Shown one piece after another: positions 1 to 12,727 of a DNA stretch of 64,000 bases. This DNA is from Panorpa germanica (lineage: Eukaryota > Arthropoda > Insecta > Mecoptera > Panorpidae). Made by a program: the position numbers and the translations under genes. How positions within the stretch are numbered: position 1 is the first letter of the stretch; each line of letters begins with the position of its first letter. The notes beneath the pieces are model-generated. The model did not search any database. It had not been told where the DNA came from and saw only the letters and a list, made by a program, of their open reading frames with translations. Where the stretch lies: NCBI GenBank assembly GCA_963678705.1, contig OY783215.1, forward strand, positions 14,055,740 through 14,119,739. The letters are read 5' to 3'.

Positions 1-77
1 CGAACATAATTAGATGCTTTATAACATATCAATAACACATATTTAATCATGTGTTATATAACATAAGCTTCTTTAAT

Positions 78-693
78 TTAAGGGGGGGGTAAAGTTTCAA
101 CTTTTTTTTAATTTATTTATATTAATGTAAAACATATTAAGTTTATTGTGTAAAAATTTGAAGTCGATTGGAGTAACACTGTCGGAGATATAGAGTTTTA
201 AGTCTTCACCTCTTGAACACACTCTTTCTTTATATAAATGCCGAGCTAACGTTGTCGAGTTTTTTTTATTTTTTTATTTTAACGTATTTTAAAATAACAA
301 AGTTTCTGATTTTTTTCATAAAAGATATTTTGATTTTTAAGTGATGTAAAAAATTGAGAAATCAATAAAAAAAGAAAAACTCGACAGCGTTACCTGCAGA
401 AACTTATCAACTAATGAAATCATTTTGGTTTTTCGGTTTCAGAAATTCCAGTGATGAGTTATGAGTGGCACCGTAATGTTACTTTTTTTTGTGACGTCTG
501 CGGAGATTCTCTGACAATGCCTCATTTCTTGATATTTATTTATGAAAATTTCACAAAGTATTCTTCAAATGTCATTTTATTATGTAGTAATTATAGAAAT
601 AATTATACATTAACTGTGTCGTCAAAAAAACATTATCGAAAATATGCTTCTTTTTATCGTTTTGATCTATATACCCCCCACCCCTCCTCTTAA
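78..693 (-). mobile_element. TTAA-flanked MITE (piggyBac-like), copy A
   Basis: A 616-bp non-coding element bounded by TTAA at 78-81 and 690-693, just inside which lie G-rich (left) and C-rich (right) ends. It is homologous over nearly its whole length to copies at 26957-27662 and 45158-45877, which lie in the opposite orientation. The consensus terminal repeat from the three copies is about TTAAGGGAGGGTAAGGT. An internal inverted repeat built around GTCGAGTTTTT (about 255-275 and 370-390) could fold back. The short reading frame inside (451-693) is not conserved as protein in the other copies. TTAA target duplication is typical of piggyBac relatives; that assignment is inference. Confidence 0.75.
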
Positions 694-2994
694 GCAGGAG
701 CAGAAGTGCATCATATGTGCGTTTGTAGCCGGGGTGATTGTCAGACAAAACTTCTTTACTTCGAATTAGATAAAATAAATTTCGCCTGGATCTAATTATT
801 TCTATTCTCGAATCAGCGCTATCTGTACTATATGACATTGTTTTTAGATTTAATTAATTATTAACTTATCAGGCACTCAATATCATTAAAACTGCTAACA
901 TAGTAGGAGATTGTCGATCAGACTTAGACTTAGCATCAGAAATAGACGCGGTAAATAAATTTGAAATAGAATCTGTTCAATTTAGTTCTATTTTTTATTA
1001 GGTTATAAATCTATTAATCATCTTATATCTTGTTTAGATACTATAACGCACTTTTGGCTACATGAGAATCATTTTTTAATCAATGTCGCAGTCTCATCAC
1101 AGTTTTTAATGTGAATTACATAAAAATTACTATTAATAAATGTAATAATAATATGTAATAATATTTTTCTACGTTTCTCAATATATAAAATAAAACGGGC
1201 ATGACTTATTTTATAAATTTATAGATTGTTTTGAGAAACATTCGATTATTTTATAACATAACATTATGAACAGTATTTTGAGAAGCGTTATCACTCAAGA
1301 TGTTATTAATTCACGATATGCTGCTAATTAAATTTCTCTTTTAAACTCTCTTGTTTATGTAATGTAGATGCTAATTTACTGGAATTTATTTTTAAAATCA
1401 CGTAAAATAAAATCATTATTAGCCTTAACATTTGTAACAGCAAAGATTAGCACCTTCTGATACAAGTATAAGCGTTATTGTAAATCCTGAACACGTTATC
1501 AGAATTAATTTGATTATGTGTTCAATCATAAAACTTATGAAGCAGTACTGTAGCTTACATATGTGAAACCATAAAGTCTGACACTATTGTAGGAGGAAGT
1601 AGGAAGACGTTAAAAAAATGAATCTTTCATAGAAAATTTCCATCTTATTATATTTCATCTTACTAAACAATTTAATCGGATTGTGGTTTCCTTTGTTATT
1701 TTTTTAAGTCTTTTATTATTTATTAAACACGTTAATTTGGAAGGAGATCTTTATTTCTTTTTAAATAAATAAAATTAAAGTGCTCCTGTAACTTAGGTCA
1801 TTAAATCATAATCACCACGATTATAGGAATTAGCTTGCTTTAAATTTCTGGTTTGGGTTGTTAGAATTGTATTTTTTTTTAACTAATTATCTCCTTTGGA
1901 GTGTTCCGGCAAAATCTATCTTTTCAGTTTAGAATATATACATCACAATTGCCACCATGAAGCCTTTGGCGCTCTTAACTTCGGTTTAGTTAAAAAGTTT
2001 ATGCGAATTATATATCGAAATGAGGATTATGGCTGTTAATGTGTTAATACGGACCTTCGTATACGTTTTAAAGTCTTTACTTTTTAATATCTCATCCGGT
2101 GGGCGTTCAATTTATTTTTAAAAAGACGAGCAGCAATTACAAAGAGCACATAAATATGGTACAATCGATAACCTATATCTATTTCAGGAATGATTTTGTA
2201 TTCAGCCCTAAAACGCAGTCTATATTTAGTAGGAAGACAAGCCGATAGACAGACACTGTGCGTGGTTCGACATGGACTTCTGCTCCAATTACTTGGAAGT
2301 CTATTTTCTGTTCATAATTCGATCAACTTAAATATACAACTAGTACTGTTATTACTAAACATTCCAGCCTCATCAAGCCACTGTCATAATAAGCAACGAT
2401 TAAATTCAGAGCCAGTAAATCAAAATTACAGGTTTAGTTTTCTAAGAATATTTGCTTATTTGTGGAACAGGCTTAGCCCAGATTTGTTTTCGTTTTTTTG
2501 ATAGAAATGTATCGGAGATGTATTTGAAAAAAATCAAAGATCAATATCAACTACTCGGTAAAACTGGAATCCTTGCACACAGACGGGATCAGTTGTTAGA
2601 AATTTTCTAAAAATTGTATTAATAATTGGCTCAGAAATTCAATTGATGGAGTCAGAAGCAAAGGGATGTAAGTGAATTTGTGTATATTAAGCTAAGTGCA
2701 GGAATTGGAACTTCTTTTAAAAATAACATTCGGATGTCACATTTTGGAGGTTATAATATAATATAGTTTTTTTTAATTTAGAAAAATTGTATCTTGTAAG
2801 GTTCTAAGACGTAAAGTAAATTCTAAATTAAAAATGGTACAGTGAATGACTAACGCATATTCCCATATGCTAAACAATTTAAATTAAATTCAAAATTAAA
2901 ACAGTGAGTGGGAATGATACTTTACAATATTTACTAAATGACATGGTATAATAAAATCATGGAATATATCCAATGATACATCCTTATAGGGTGC
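694..2994. other. AT-rich stretch, no gene seen
   Basis: No reading frame here looks like a protein. The longest (2190-2501) is low-complexity and shows no domain. No terminal repeats or RNA gene recognised. Confidence 0.5.
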
Positions 2995-3110
2995 CAAATA
3001 AGTTTATTATTATGTTCACCCAAACTCTGATCCGTGGATTGAACCCGAAGACACAGCAGCCAGCTCCACGTATCAATGCTCTAGCCCACTGTGTCGTCAA
3101 ACCATTTTTA
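2995..3110 (-). repeat. tRNA-derived SINE fragment
   Basis: Read on the minus strand, 3088-3074 gives a D-arm/A-box-like TGGGCTAGAGCATTG, and 3045-3037 gives the B-box-like GGTTCAATC, in the order and approximate spacing of a tRNA-type RNA polymerase III promoter. No acceptor stem can be folded, so it is not a functional tRNA gene. The body fades into AT-rich sequence towards 2995. A related B-box context (GTGTCTTCGGGTTCAA) recurs at 33895-33985, suggesting one SINE family. Ends are approximate. Confidence 0.55.
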
Positions 3111-3996
3111 TTTAAAGATACGAGTATATATCAGTAGTAAATGTTTTACAATTTGTTTACAAGATAACATGTAGATTTACTATAATTTATTAAAATAAAT
3201 TAGTATTTTTTATTCGTGATTTGCATGCAACATTAAGTGTAATCTAACATATCTAGATAACCTTTACATACATTAAAAACACGCAACTAATTTGAATTTA
3301 ACATATCTCTTTCGATTCAAAGGAATTGATTATATTACACATATTATCCATAAATTTCCAATAATTGAATACTAAAATAAAAAAAAAATTAGGAAATAAT
3401 TTATCCACTACCATTGTAGTCACGTTTCACAAACGACTCCTATAAAAGTCTAAAATATGACCTCATAACTTTAGCGATTAGTTTATTTCAGAATCGCTTT
3501 TTATTTCAAATATGTACAGCACAACATATTCATACGCGAGAGTGAGTATAAAATATTTCGGATACATTTGACTTGTTTGCATATTAAATTCAATCGTTCA
3601 ATAATTTTATTCCGAATATTAAATAAAATACAATTTTAAAATCTGGTCACGTAAATGAATTCGAATTCAATAAAGGACACTTCAAAAAACATTCATTTAT
3701 TCTGTTAATGATTCGACTTCTAAATGAAAAACTGATTTATTATACATTCATATTTGTATGTGGAAATGTTTTGACAATGCAAATATGTTGTTTTAATCAT
3801 ATTTTATTGCATATTTTATAAACACGTACATGCACATCCATGAAAATTTTGGTATTTAAAAAAACACATTTATTTAGAATTTTAAACAGCTTAAATTCAA
3901 CTGGAAACAATAATTATCTCTGATTTTACTTATTTGTAGTTATTTAATAAAATATTTTAAAAACATAGTACACTTAAGTAAAGAATTATCAACTAA
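3111..3996. other. AT-rich stretch, nothing recognised
   Basis: No coding, RNA or repeat signal that I can support. Confidence 0.5.
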
Positions 3997-4554
3997 AACA
4001 AACTTATAATCTTAATAATATCAATTATTGTTTCTTACAACAATGATAAAATTATAATAATACCGGATTCTTTAAGTGTTTTAAAAAATTTAAATTCTAA
4101 TGATATTTTGACATGCAAAATTAAGGAGATGTATTTCAATATAATAAATAAGAATAATACCATACAATTTATGTGGATACCAGGACATTGTGGAATATGA
4201 GGAAACGAAATAGCGGATAAATTGGCAAAGGAATCAATAAATTTAGAAATTGAGATGAAAGTGAAATTACCTTCATATGAAATTATTAATATAATCAAAA
4301 AATTAAACTTCAATTTGAGAAAAATAGATTTCATTAACAAAAGTCAGTTAAAATAAAGAGATTATTATATGTTACATCCAAATTTAAGTAAGAAGAGATG
4401 GTTTAGAAATGAGTCTTGCAAAATTATATCAACTATAATCAGAATCAAAAGTAATCATTGCAAAACTCCAGCTCACCTGTACAAAATTAATATTAAATCT
4501 GACGATAGATGTCAATGTGGTGAAGAAGGAACTTTGGATCATATTATATTTTAA
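3997..4554 (+). mobile_element. Non-LTR retrotransposon (LINE) 3' relic: RNase H and C-terminus
   Basis: One frame encodes a degraded RNase H domain followed by a LINE-type C-terminus. The motif IPDSLSVL at 4060-4083 resembles the second active-site region. WIPGHCGI followed by GNEIADKLAKE (4174-4233) is the third and fourth region characteristic of RNase H in LINE polyproteins. A C-terminal zinc-knuckle-like CQCGEEGTLDHIIF lies at about 4513-4554. Two in-frame stops interrupt the frame (4198-4200, between GHCGI and GNE, and 4354-4356), so it is a pseudogene. Upstream reverse transcriptase is absent, consistent with 5' truncation. Clade not assignable from this fragment. Confidence 0.8.
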
Positions 4555-6137
4555 TGCATAAATTATAGTTTAGAAAGATCAAAATTGAATAGTGATATAC
4601 TTATATATACTTAGATATACGTGATATAATTTTACATTTACTTTTTTCAGTGTATTTAAAACTAACATTTAGGACTTAGTATATATTTGCTCCGATTCTT
4701 TTACATAATATACTGTGCATTGTACTTTGAAAGGTATAATGAGACAATACTTATGCATGCTCAATCAACCGTTACACTCGCATGTTAAACTGTTTAATAT
4801 CCAGTCACAATGATGTACAAAGTTCACATGCAATACAGTTCAATGAAGGGTTCAAATGTTGTACTCAAACAATCTTACAACTTTCAGCTTTTACTCTTAT
4901 GCGAGTTAACAGTCTTTCAAATCCATTTAAATACTTATCGAAGTAGCTTGTTATGTTTCAATTTCTTTTATTTGTAACTGGCAACCCATACGAACAACGC
5001 CGTTCTCATATACTATGTGCTATGCAACTTAAATAACACGGCTCGCTCTTTTTTATTTCTTGTTAATAAAGTTGTGTAGATCACATGAGATTATAGTTAA
5101 CCTGTAGGCTATATATTTTTTTATGAAATGTTTTAAAAAGCTATAACAATGAATCCGTTAATTGGATTAAAACACGTGATCTAAAACATGACATTGATTG
5201 GAATAGAGAACATGGAAATATTCTAATACGCTTGTGATTTATTCATTTAGGTTTAGCATATGTTATATGTATAAAACTCAGACGAATCAAGATTGTTTCT
5301 CTGGATAAACATCAATATCACCCTAATAAATGTTACTTTTCAACGTGGATGAGATATGACACTACATCTGCAAGAGGGACGCGCAATTATTTTGCCCTCA
5401 CGTTAAAAATGACTATCACATATTAAGCTTCTACGCACTGCAATTAATCGTAGAAAAGGAAATAGGCCAACGTTAAGCAATAATAAATAAACAAACGAAC
5501 GATTTTAAATATTGATAAGAAACTTAATTACATATTATTTTAGGATTCGCTCCAATTGTATCCCAACTCATCCATTCTACCTTAATTAAATGATTAATTT
5601 AAATAGATAAAACATTTACTACAACAAAACTCTCTACCACAAACACTGTGAAACTCAACCAACTTCAAAGTACGCTGTGGTATGGTGTGGTGTGGTACTC
5701 GTATAACGCTCACAGCGCTAATTAAATATCATAATATTTATCGTTGGAATTGCGAGCTCCTTCATTAATTTGATTATAACTTTATAAACAATATTTTACC
5801 GAACGATTTAATGTAACCTGTTCTGTTACACTTGTGTCTGTAACTCTGCAAAGAGAATAGGAAGGGGAAGGGGAAGAGGAAGAGAGATGGAAAGAATACA
5901 TTTGTAAGAGAACAAACAAGAAAAGATGAAAACATTATTCAGAGAGAACTTTTCATGTTCTCTTGTTCGAAATTTTAGAACAAAAACTATTTTTGTTAGT
6001 TTAACACGTAAAGTTTTATGAGGAAGATGATGTTAGAAGGTGAGAGGGGGGGTTATAGCGATTGTGAAGATTTTATAGAAAAACAGATTGAATTTTAATT
6101 CAAACTAGCTAGGCCACTCTGGTAGAAACTTTAACAT
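4555..6137. other. No gene seen; purine-rich tract
   Basis: No coding or RNA gene recognised. A GGAAGGGGAAGG-type purine tract lies at about 5858-5890. Confidence 0.5.
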
Positions 6138-6493
6138 AATACTTTGCTTGACTCTGACTACTATGTCCTCGGATTCGATCCCCGGGCCAGATATTGTCTG
6201 GGTTTTGGTTATAATTCCCGAGTGGTGACCGGGTGTGAAAGAATAGTCCCAATGTTGCTCATGCATGTCGTAAGAGGCGACTAAAATGGGTACCCAGTGC
6301 CTGGGGGTATAGCCGGGCATCCTGCCTCCTGGTCCTCCAGGTTGGGGGTTGGGCGTGGTGCTAACAACTCCACCCCGTGAAAAACCTTGTTACGAAATCT
6401 CAAGTAATTAAATCATTCGGAAAAATTCTTGAAAAGGCCAGGGCCCACCCAGGGCTGTCGAGCCACTGAAGAAGAAGAAGAAGAATACTTTGC
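6138..6493 (+). mobile_element. SINE with GAA tail and 10-bp target duplication
   Basis: The body at 6148-6483 is flanked by the identical 10-mer AATACTTTGC (6138-6147 and 6484-6493), a clear target-site duplication. It begins with a tRNA-like B-box context (CGGATTCGATCCCCGGGCC, about 6171-6189), continues through a GC-rich body (TCGTAAGAGGCGACTAAA near 6270) and ends in a (GAA)n tail. The A-box half is missing, so the insertion is probably 5' truncated. The frame on the minus strand across it is incidental. A 5'-truncated LINE with the same tail type is the alternative. Confidence 0.75.
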
Positions 6494-9400
6494 GGTAGAG
6501 TTGTACTAAATAGTTCGGAGCCTTAAAATATATTTCTTTTTATGTTACTTGGATTATTGTCCTAGTTTTTTACTCACCATGCGTTCAGATTCACGTCCTT
6601 ACGTAAATCTACCATATAATACCGTATTAGAATTCCAAATCTCCTTGGAGAAGAGCCAACTCAAACTGTACTACCTCTATAAAGATTTTCATTTGATAAC
6701 ACTCAATTTAAAATAATCTGAATGCATCCATAAAGTAAAATAATATATATAATATGTTCAGAAGTTATGATAACTTAAAATAAATAGCTTCATTCGACCA
6801 GCAGGCAACCTATGCAGCTATGCAACTAAGCTGTATTCTATGTGCCTTGCTGTGCTGCAACTGCAACCATGGTAACACTATTGCATTACATCCCCTTCCT
6901 CCCCCATCTATCTACCACCTGCTGACATAATTCCCTAATGCTCACATTTATTCACTATACGGGGTTGAACACAACTCACATGCGAACTTTGAAATCTTAA
7001 AATCTCCTTATATTTATGATGGCTTTATTTTCTTGTGAGTTCTTGCAACAAATGATGAAGATTTATTCTCTGTGGCATGGACGTAGACCTAAGAAATTAA
7101 AAGTAGGCGCTCAATTTAAAGAAACATATTTCTTATACAGGTAAAATTAGGCATTACATTGTTTAACATTAATTCTGCCTATTACATTGCATTTTTTATG
7201 TAATCCTCGAGTAACCACTGCTCTGAATCGATCCCTATCTCTGCTATTGCATCTATATCAATGCGCTGAAACCTGTAACATGCAATGAGAGCTGGCTGGT
7301 CTAGTGTGTGGTCCACGACTCTATGAACTTTGTAATAGAAAAAAAAATACGTACATTTAAGCTTATTATCATATGCATGACAGCCAGACTCCTCGTTGGT
7401 TATTAGCATAAATTTGAACACCATTGTGTAGTCAAGGTGCTGCAGGAAAGTTCAAATTGTAACACAATTAACAAGGCGAAGCTAATTAGCTTGTCTAACG
7501 CTATTGAACTCGATGATAGAAATATTCAATACCAAATACACTGCTGAGCTTCGAATTTAATTGATTGTTAAATGGTATTATTATGACAATTATATTATTT
7601 ATATTTGTTTATAAATAAATGTTCTTTGTTGTGTAAATCAAGGAGTCCTATTGTAATGCGAGTTCTTATATATTATATTACTTTCGGAATGCATTAGTAT
7701 TAGTTTAATTATTGTTGTTATTAGTTTCGATATAAACAAATTAATACCAGTGTATAACAATTAATAAAAACAATTTTCATGGCGCCTAGCAGTCATAATA
7801 CTATAGAATTGTATCAAATAACTTTATTTGAATCGTTTGTTGTTGAAAGGACGTAAGTCCATTCAAAACTTCTCGTGAAACTAAGATACTTGCACCATAG
7901 TAATATTTATAATACTATGTTATCGTCTATATTGAGTTATAGAAAATTAGAAAATAATATTCTTTCAAGATAGAAAATTGTCTTAACAAACCAACTTTCA
8001 AACTTGCTAGCTTGCTACAAACTAATTCTAAGATTCTTTTTTTACCTGATGTTTTATTAATTTAAAATGGTCAAATATGATTTCTTTTAAACATTTTAAA
8101 CATATTTATACACACAAAAAAAAACGATTAAAATAAACGATAGCTGAAATTAGTTTTCAATATCGTTTTTTTGGTCTTTGATTTTTACCCTAACCTAAGC
8201 TAAATATAAAACCGAATCAAAAATAGCATTCACACATAATAAAGTTATATATAAACAGTTTATTACGAGGTTAAATAACAACCCATCATAAATTCAACAA
8301 AAGAATCATTGAAAATTTATAAAGAAGTTCAATTCTACCATACAATAAATATTTATGAACACAATAGGAATTTGAAATCATGAAATATAAAAGTTACAAA
8401 AAAAAAATATCGAACAAAAAGATAAGATTCAGTTGGTAATGTAATGTATGTAAACGGAGCGAAACTTTGAAAAGTCTATCTAACGTTAACGGATGTTTTA
8501 AATCTCTCTGCTCTAGATCTTCAATGTTACGAGTACTCAGGGCCGCACTAGAATACATTTAGAATAGTTCCGGGCCACTTGGATGATATATTTAGGAAAA
8601 TTCTTAACTTTTTGCCTTTCGTATGTGTGTTTTCGGTAGTTACGTTACGGGGCTTAAGAAATATGCTTATCAGTCCACCCCTGTATGTACTACAATCACA
8701 GAAAAGCGATATTATCCGAGCAGATGCCCTCAATTCACTTGCTTTATGAAAATCCTCTTCGATAAAATGTCAAAGCCCTACTCCTTGCACCTCCCAATTC
8801 TTATTCTCTCCTACCAACAGGCCTGCTACAAGTAACAAACCACCCTTAGCTCTCGAAGCGATCAACCCTTGACAGTTATCGACAGTGACAGCTGCGTAAT
8901 TTTTAATTTTCATTGATTTGTGTTTTATCTATCTCGGTGACATCTCGTGATTTATATTGGAGTTTCTGAAAAACAGGATAAAGAAAAGAAAATAGGGATT
9001 TTATATTAGAATCAGAAAATATATTAAATTTACGATTTTCTTATTTGTATAGTACCTTCCTTAGTAAGAAAATTCTAGGAAGGGTTTTTAGGTTTAATAC
9101 TGCCCCACGTACTACCAGCTAAGCACAGTTACGTATATTTAAGGTTTACTTAACATAAAAAAGTTTACCTGTCGCACAACGTTTTTTAGGTTAATTAAAT
9201 TTAAATTTTGTGAACACAAATTTTTATTTTCTGACGTCAATGAGGCTTTTTATAGAAGATTATATAATGTTACTTATTAAAATTATTATCTTAGTACAAG
9301 ATTGTAAATGTCCAATGAAACAAAATTATGTACTTATGCAAATAACAAAATTTAACATTATGTAAAAAATATTTCGTTACATTTTGTGTTTAGAAACTAA

Positions 9401-11305
9401 TTTTTCTTATTTTCTATGGTGTTGAGGAGTTCTATTTGTGAACTGAGAAAAATCTGTTGCGCAATTTTATTATTTACTGTAAATGATAAATTACAAAAAT
9501 CACGAATTCGTTTAAACAGTTACATTTTTTTGAGTTTGTAATCTTGGTTAGTTTACAATGTCTTCTGAGGCCGTGATCTATTTTTATATATATTTAGTTA
9601 ATGCTAATTGTTATTGCATAAATTTCGCCAGTTATTTGTTTACTTTATTCGATGTTTTGTGATTACAAAATCTAAGTCAGGTGCTAATATAAAAAGCAGA
9701 TAGACTTAATTTAACGTTTTTTCAAGTTATGCGTATCCGCGTTTATAAAATTATGCGTGTGTATATTTATATAGGATTTTAATGGAGCAAAAACCAGAAG
9801 TAAACCAGCAACTGCTAAATAATAGTTTAATAATGTACTGTTAATCATTTTATATTGGTGCAGTGCCGGCTCAAGTAGTTAGAGGCCCTAATAAATAACT
9901 TTTCTTGTTTTAAGTAAAGTAAAATATACATAAGTTATTGAGAAAGTAATATATAATAAATAAACTCTACAAGTGAGACTCTCAAAAAAGAAGAACACAA
10001 ACATTCTTCAAAATAAAATATTTCTGCAACTTTGATAGATTTTTCCAAAGTAATCATTTAAACTTACCATACTGTGTGTAAAATAACAGGTTTACTTTAT
10101 TTTACAAATTTACTTAACAAATTTAAAGAAACAGAATAAATAAAACGAGGATTAGTAAAGGCGTGTTAGCACATCGTATCCTTGACCTCTGCTCAGACTT
10201 GCAACATGTGAAAACACTGTTCGGTTGCCCCAGACATAGTCCATCAACTATTTATAAAGTCAGACGAAAACTGGTGAAGTCAATACACCTAAAGTCACCT
10301 TATAAAGAATTAAACCAACAACTTTAATCAACTATCGTACTCGTTCGATGCATAGATCAATCGTCTGAGTAATAAAATTTAGTGAATTCACTCTGACTAG
10401 AATTTTAATTATTCGGACATTACGGTCGCGCTTGATTGATGTGGACTTAGTAGTAATCGCTTTGTGGTTGTCGTACAGATTATCGGTTATCGTTTGTTTA
10501 CTCGTTTGTACTATTAAACCATGAAGCATAAATATAAGTAACGAAAGTAGGTACTCATTTTTACTGTGATGTACATCACTTGATTGTAATATGATCAATT
10601 ATTCATAACATATGAATTTTTTATAGTTTTATGTTGCATTAGCTAACCCGACTGACGTGGTTCTGTTCAAATTTCAATAAATTTTTTTTTTTTTTTTTAT
10701 ATTCACAAAGAATATTACAACTAAGCGTGGCTTATCTAGTAATTTATATATATAGTTAAATATCACAATTAAACTGAATCAAATCTTTCTAATTTAAAAT
10801 ACTTGTTTCTGAATATAGGAATATAAATAATATGGGGAATCTGTGCCGCATTATATGTGGTTTTATCCAATTGCCCATTTTCTTCGCACTATAAATGCAC
10901 CCACTACTGGTGAGAGTAAATTAAAATGTATAAAAAAAATACAAATTCCTTACTATAAATAGAATGCTGCTAATAATTATATTCATTTCACATAACATTA
11001 TTCTGTTTTTATTTTAATTAATATTTCCTCATTACGCGTACTATACGCCCAACTATTTTATTTATTCTAACAATAGGTTCTTTAATTTTACATATTAATT
11101 CTCTTAATGAAGTGTGACAAAATATCGTATGGGAGTTTAGTTATTTATGAAGAACCGGAAAAAAGACAAAAATGTAAAAGCTAATAATGCGTTCATTCAA
11201 CGAATAATTAACGATGTTAATTATATTATTACAATTATTAAACATATTAAATATTAAAGCTTGCTGCACGTGTATTGTATATACTGAAATGTTTAGTCAT
11301 GCATA
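6494..11305. other. No gene seen; possible hAT end scraps
   Basis: Only short frames without domain character. CAGGGCCGCACTAG at 8538 and CAGTGCCGGCTCAAG near 9862 resemble hAT-type element ends, but I could not find the matching opposite ends. A poly(T) run lies near 10682-10699. Confidence 0.45.
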
Positions 11306-11621
11306 CGAGGTCTGTTCAAAAAATAAGGTGAATTTTCAAATTTCGCGGGCTACGTACATTCGATTAACGATTTTTTTTATTTTGTGCGAAACTCGAACAT
11401 ATGTTCACAGTTTTAGCTATATAGCACATTTAGTTTGTTTGTGAGAGGCATAAAAGTTAGTGTATTGCGTGTTCGGCGATTTTCTACTGTCGAAAAACAT
11501 GGATCAAAGAGTTTGCATTAAATTTTGTGTGAAAAATGGAATCAAGTGCTCCAAAACACTTGAAATTTTCAAAGTGGCATACGGTGAGTCTACTTTAAGC
11601 CAAAAAAATTTTATTTTCTAA
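11306..11621 (+). mobile_element. Truncated mariner: 5' end and transposase N-terminus
   Basis: After a TA dinucleotide (11304-11305) the sequence CGAGGTCTGTTCAAAAAAT matches the terminal-repeat style of mariner elements. A frame starting at 11499 encodes MDQRVCIKFCVKNGIK and continues with SKTLEIFKVAYGESTLS, the N-terminal helix-turn-helix of a well-known insect mariner transposase group. It runs into unrelated sequence and stops at 11619-11621 after 40 residues. The catalytic domain and 3' end are absent, so this is a dead fragment. Confidence 0.8.
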
Positions 11622-12281
11622 TGTTGTGTAGTATGTTGAAAAAAATAAGATAAAATTCAACATACAGCTCTTATAACCTTCTTTAAGCATGAGTCACCGC
11701 CGAACTCTCATAATTTGAACTACAGCAATATTTATATAATTACACAAAATGATTGCCTCACTATTTTACTCCACGACACTGTTACATGTGTGTGCTACAT
11801 TTTTGTTTATTAATAAATTGCTAATAGCTTTAATAAAATAAACACGGTGTTTGATCTGTGGGAGTTTTTCAAATAATTTTTTGTAATTTATTTTGCAAGT
11901 TTTTGGTAAACGGATCGTTTATTTTTTTAACAGTCACTCTCCTCTCCTTTCCTCTCTCGTGCCCGTTTTCGTTTTGTGATACATTTTTCCAGTCACTTAA
12001 ATATTTAGCAGATCTAGACTTCATGAATTATTTTAGCAACTGGTTAGTTTTTAAATAATAGTTTGTATAATAAACATTTTGACAAGCAGGCAGTTTGCTA
12101 TTTTTAATTAAGCCATGTGCAGATGTCTCACAGATTCTCTCTCTCTCTCTCTCTCTCTTTCTATTTCTCTCTGTGTGCGAGAACATTCATAGTTCGCGGT
12201 TCGAAGAACTTTATAGATTTATCCGTTTAATATTATCTGCTAAAAAAAACAAATGTTCCGATGAATGAACTGGGTTAGAAG
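11622..12281. other. No gene seen; (CT)n microsatellite
   Basis: Intergenic or intronic AT-rich DNA with a CT repeat at about 12136-12158. No element ends recognised. Confidence 0.5.
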
Positions 12282-12727
12282 CAGTGGTGTCACTACTAAC
12301 TTAGAAAGGGGTTCCATTTAATGATATTGATTATTATGTATATAAGTATTTTTTATAATTTTATTTTTATGTTACAATGATAGATATATATGTGCTATAA
12401 ATCTATTTCTACTTTGGTAAATAATTGATAATGTAAAATTAAGTTTTTATAAAATGTTACTTGTGTGGGTTGTAGGAGTACATTGGTTTTACATTATAAT
12501 ATTCATGAGCGCCAGAAGGGGGTGCACTTCTGGGGAAAACATCTGTTACTTCTTCTCTGTTTTTATCCTCCTATATCCATTCTTTCATTCTCACTATTAT
12601 CTCCCTCTATCTCTTCGTATTTCTCCACATCCCGCTCCTTTAATTTGGTCTGGAACGACACGCCAGAAACTGTTTACATCTGCTTAATAAATTATTAGTA
12701 TTTTGTTAAAGAACATCTACGCCACTG
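12282..12727. mobile_element. Probable hAT-like MITE
   Basis: The left end CAGTGGTGTCACT and the right end, which reads CAGTGGCGTAGATGT on the minus strand, share the CAGTGGYGT start common in hAT elements. The candidate 8-bp duplications (12274-12281 GTTAGAAG and 12728-12735 GTTTAGGG) match at only 5 of 8 positions, so the call is tentative. The 77-residue frames inside it are overlapping and not protein-like. Confidence 0.4.

Noticed and set aside
451-693. 80-residue frame starting MMSYEWHRN
   Set aside because: Lies inside the TTAA MITE and is not kept as a protein in the other two copies.
3025-3105. Possible tRNA gene on the minus strand
   Set aside because: A- and B-box-like motifs are present but no acceptor stem pairs; better explained as a SINE head.
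8538-8551. CAGGGCCGCACTAG as a hAT element end
   Set aside because: No inverted partner end or 8-bp duplication found nearby.
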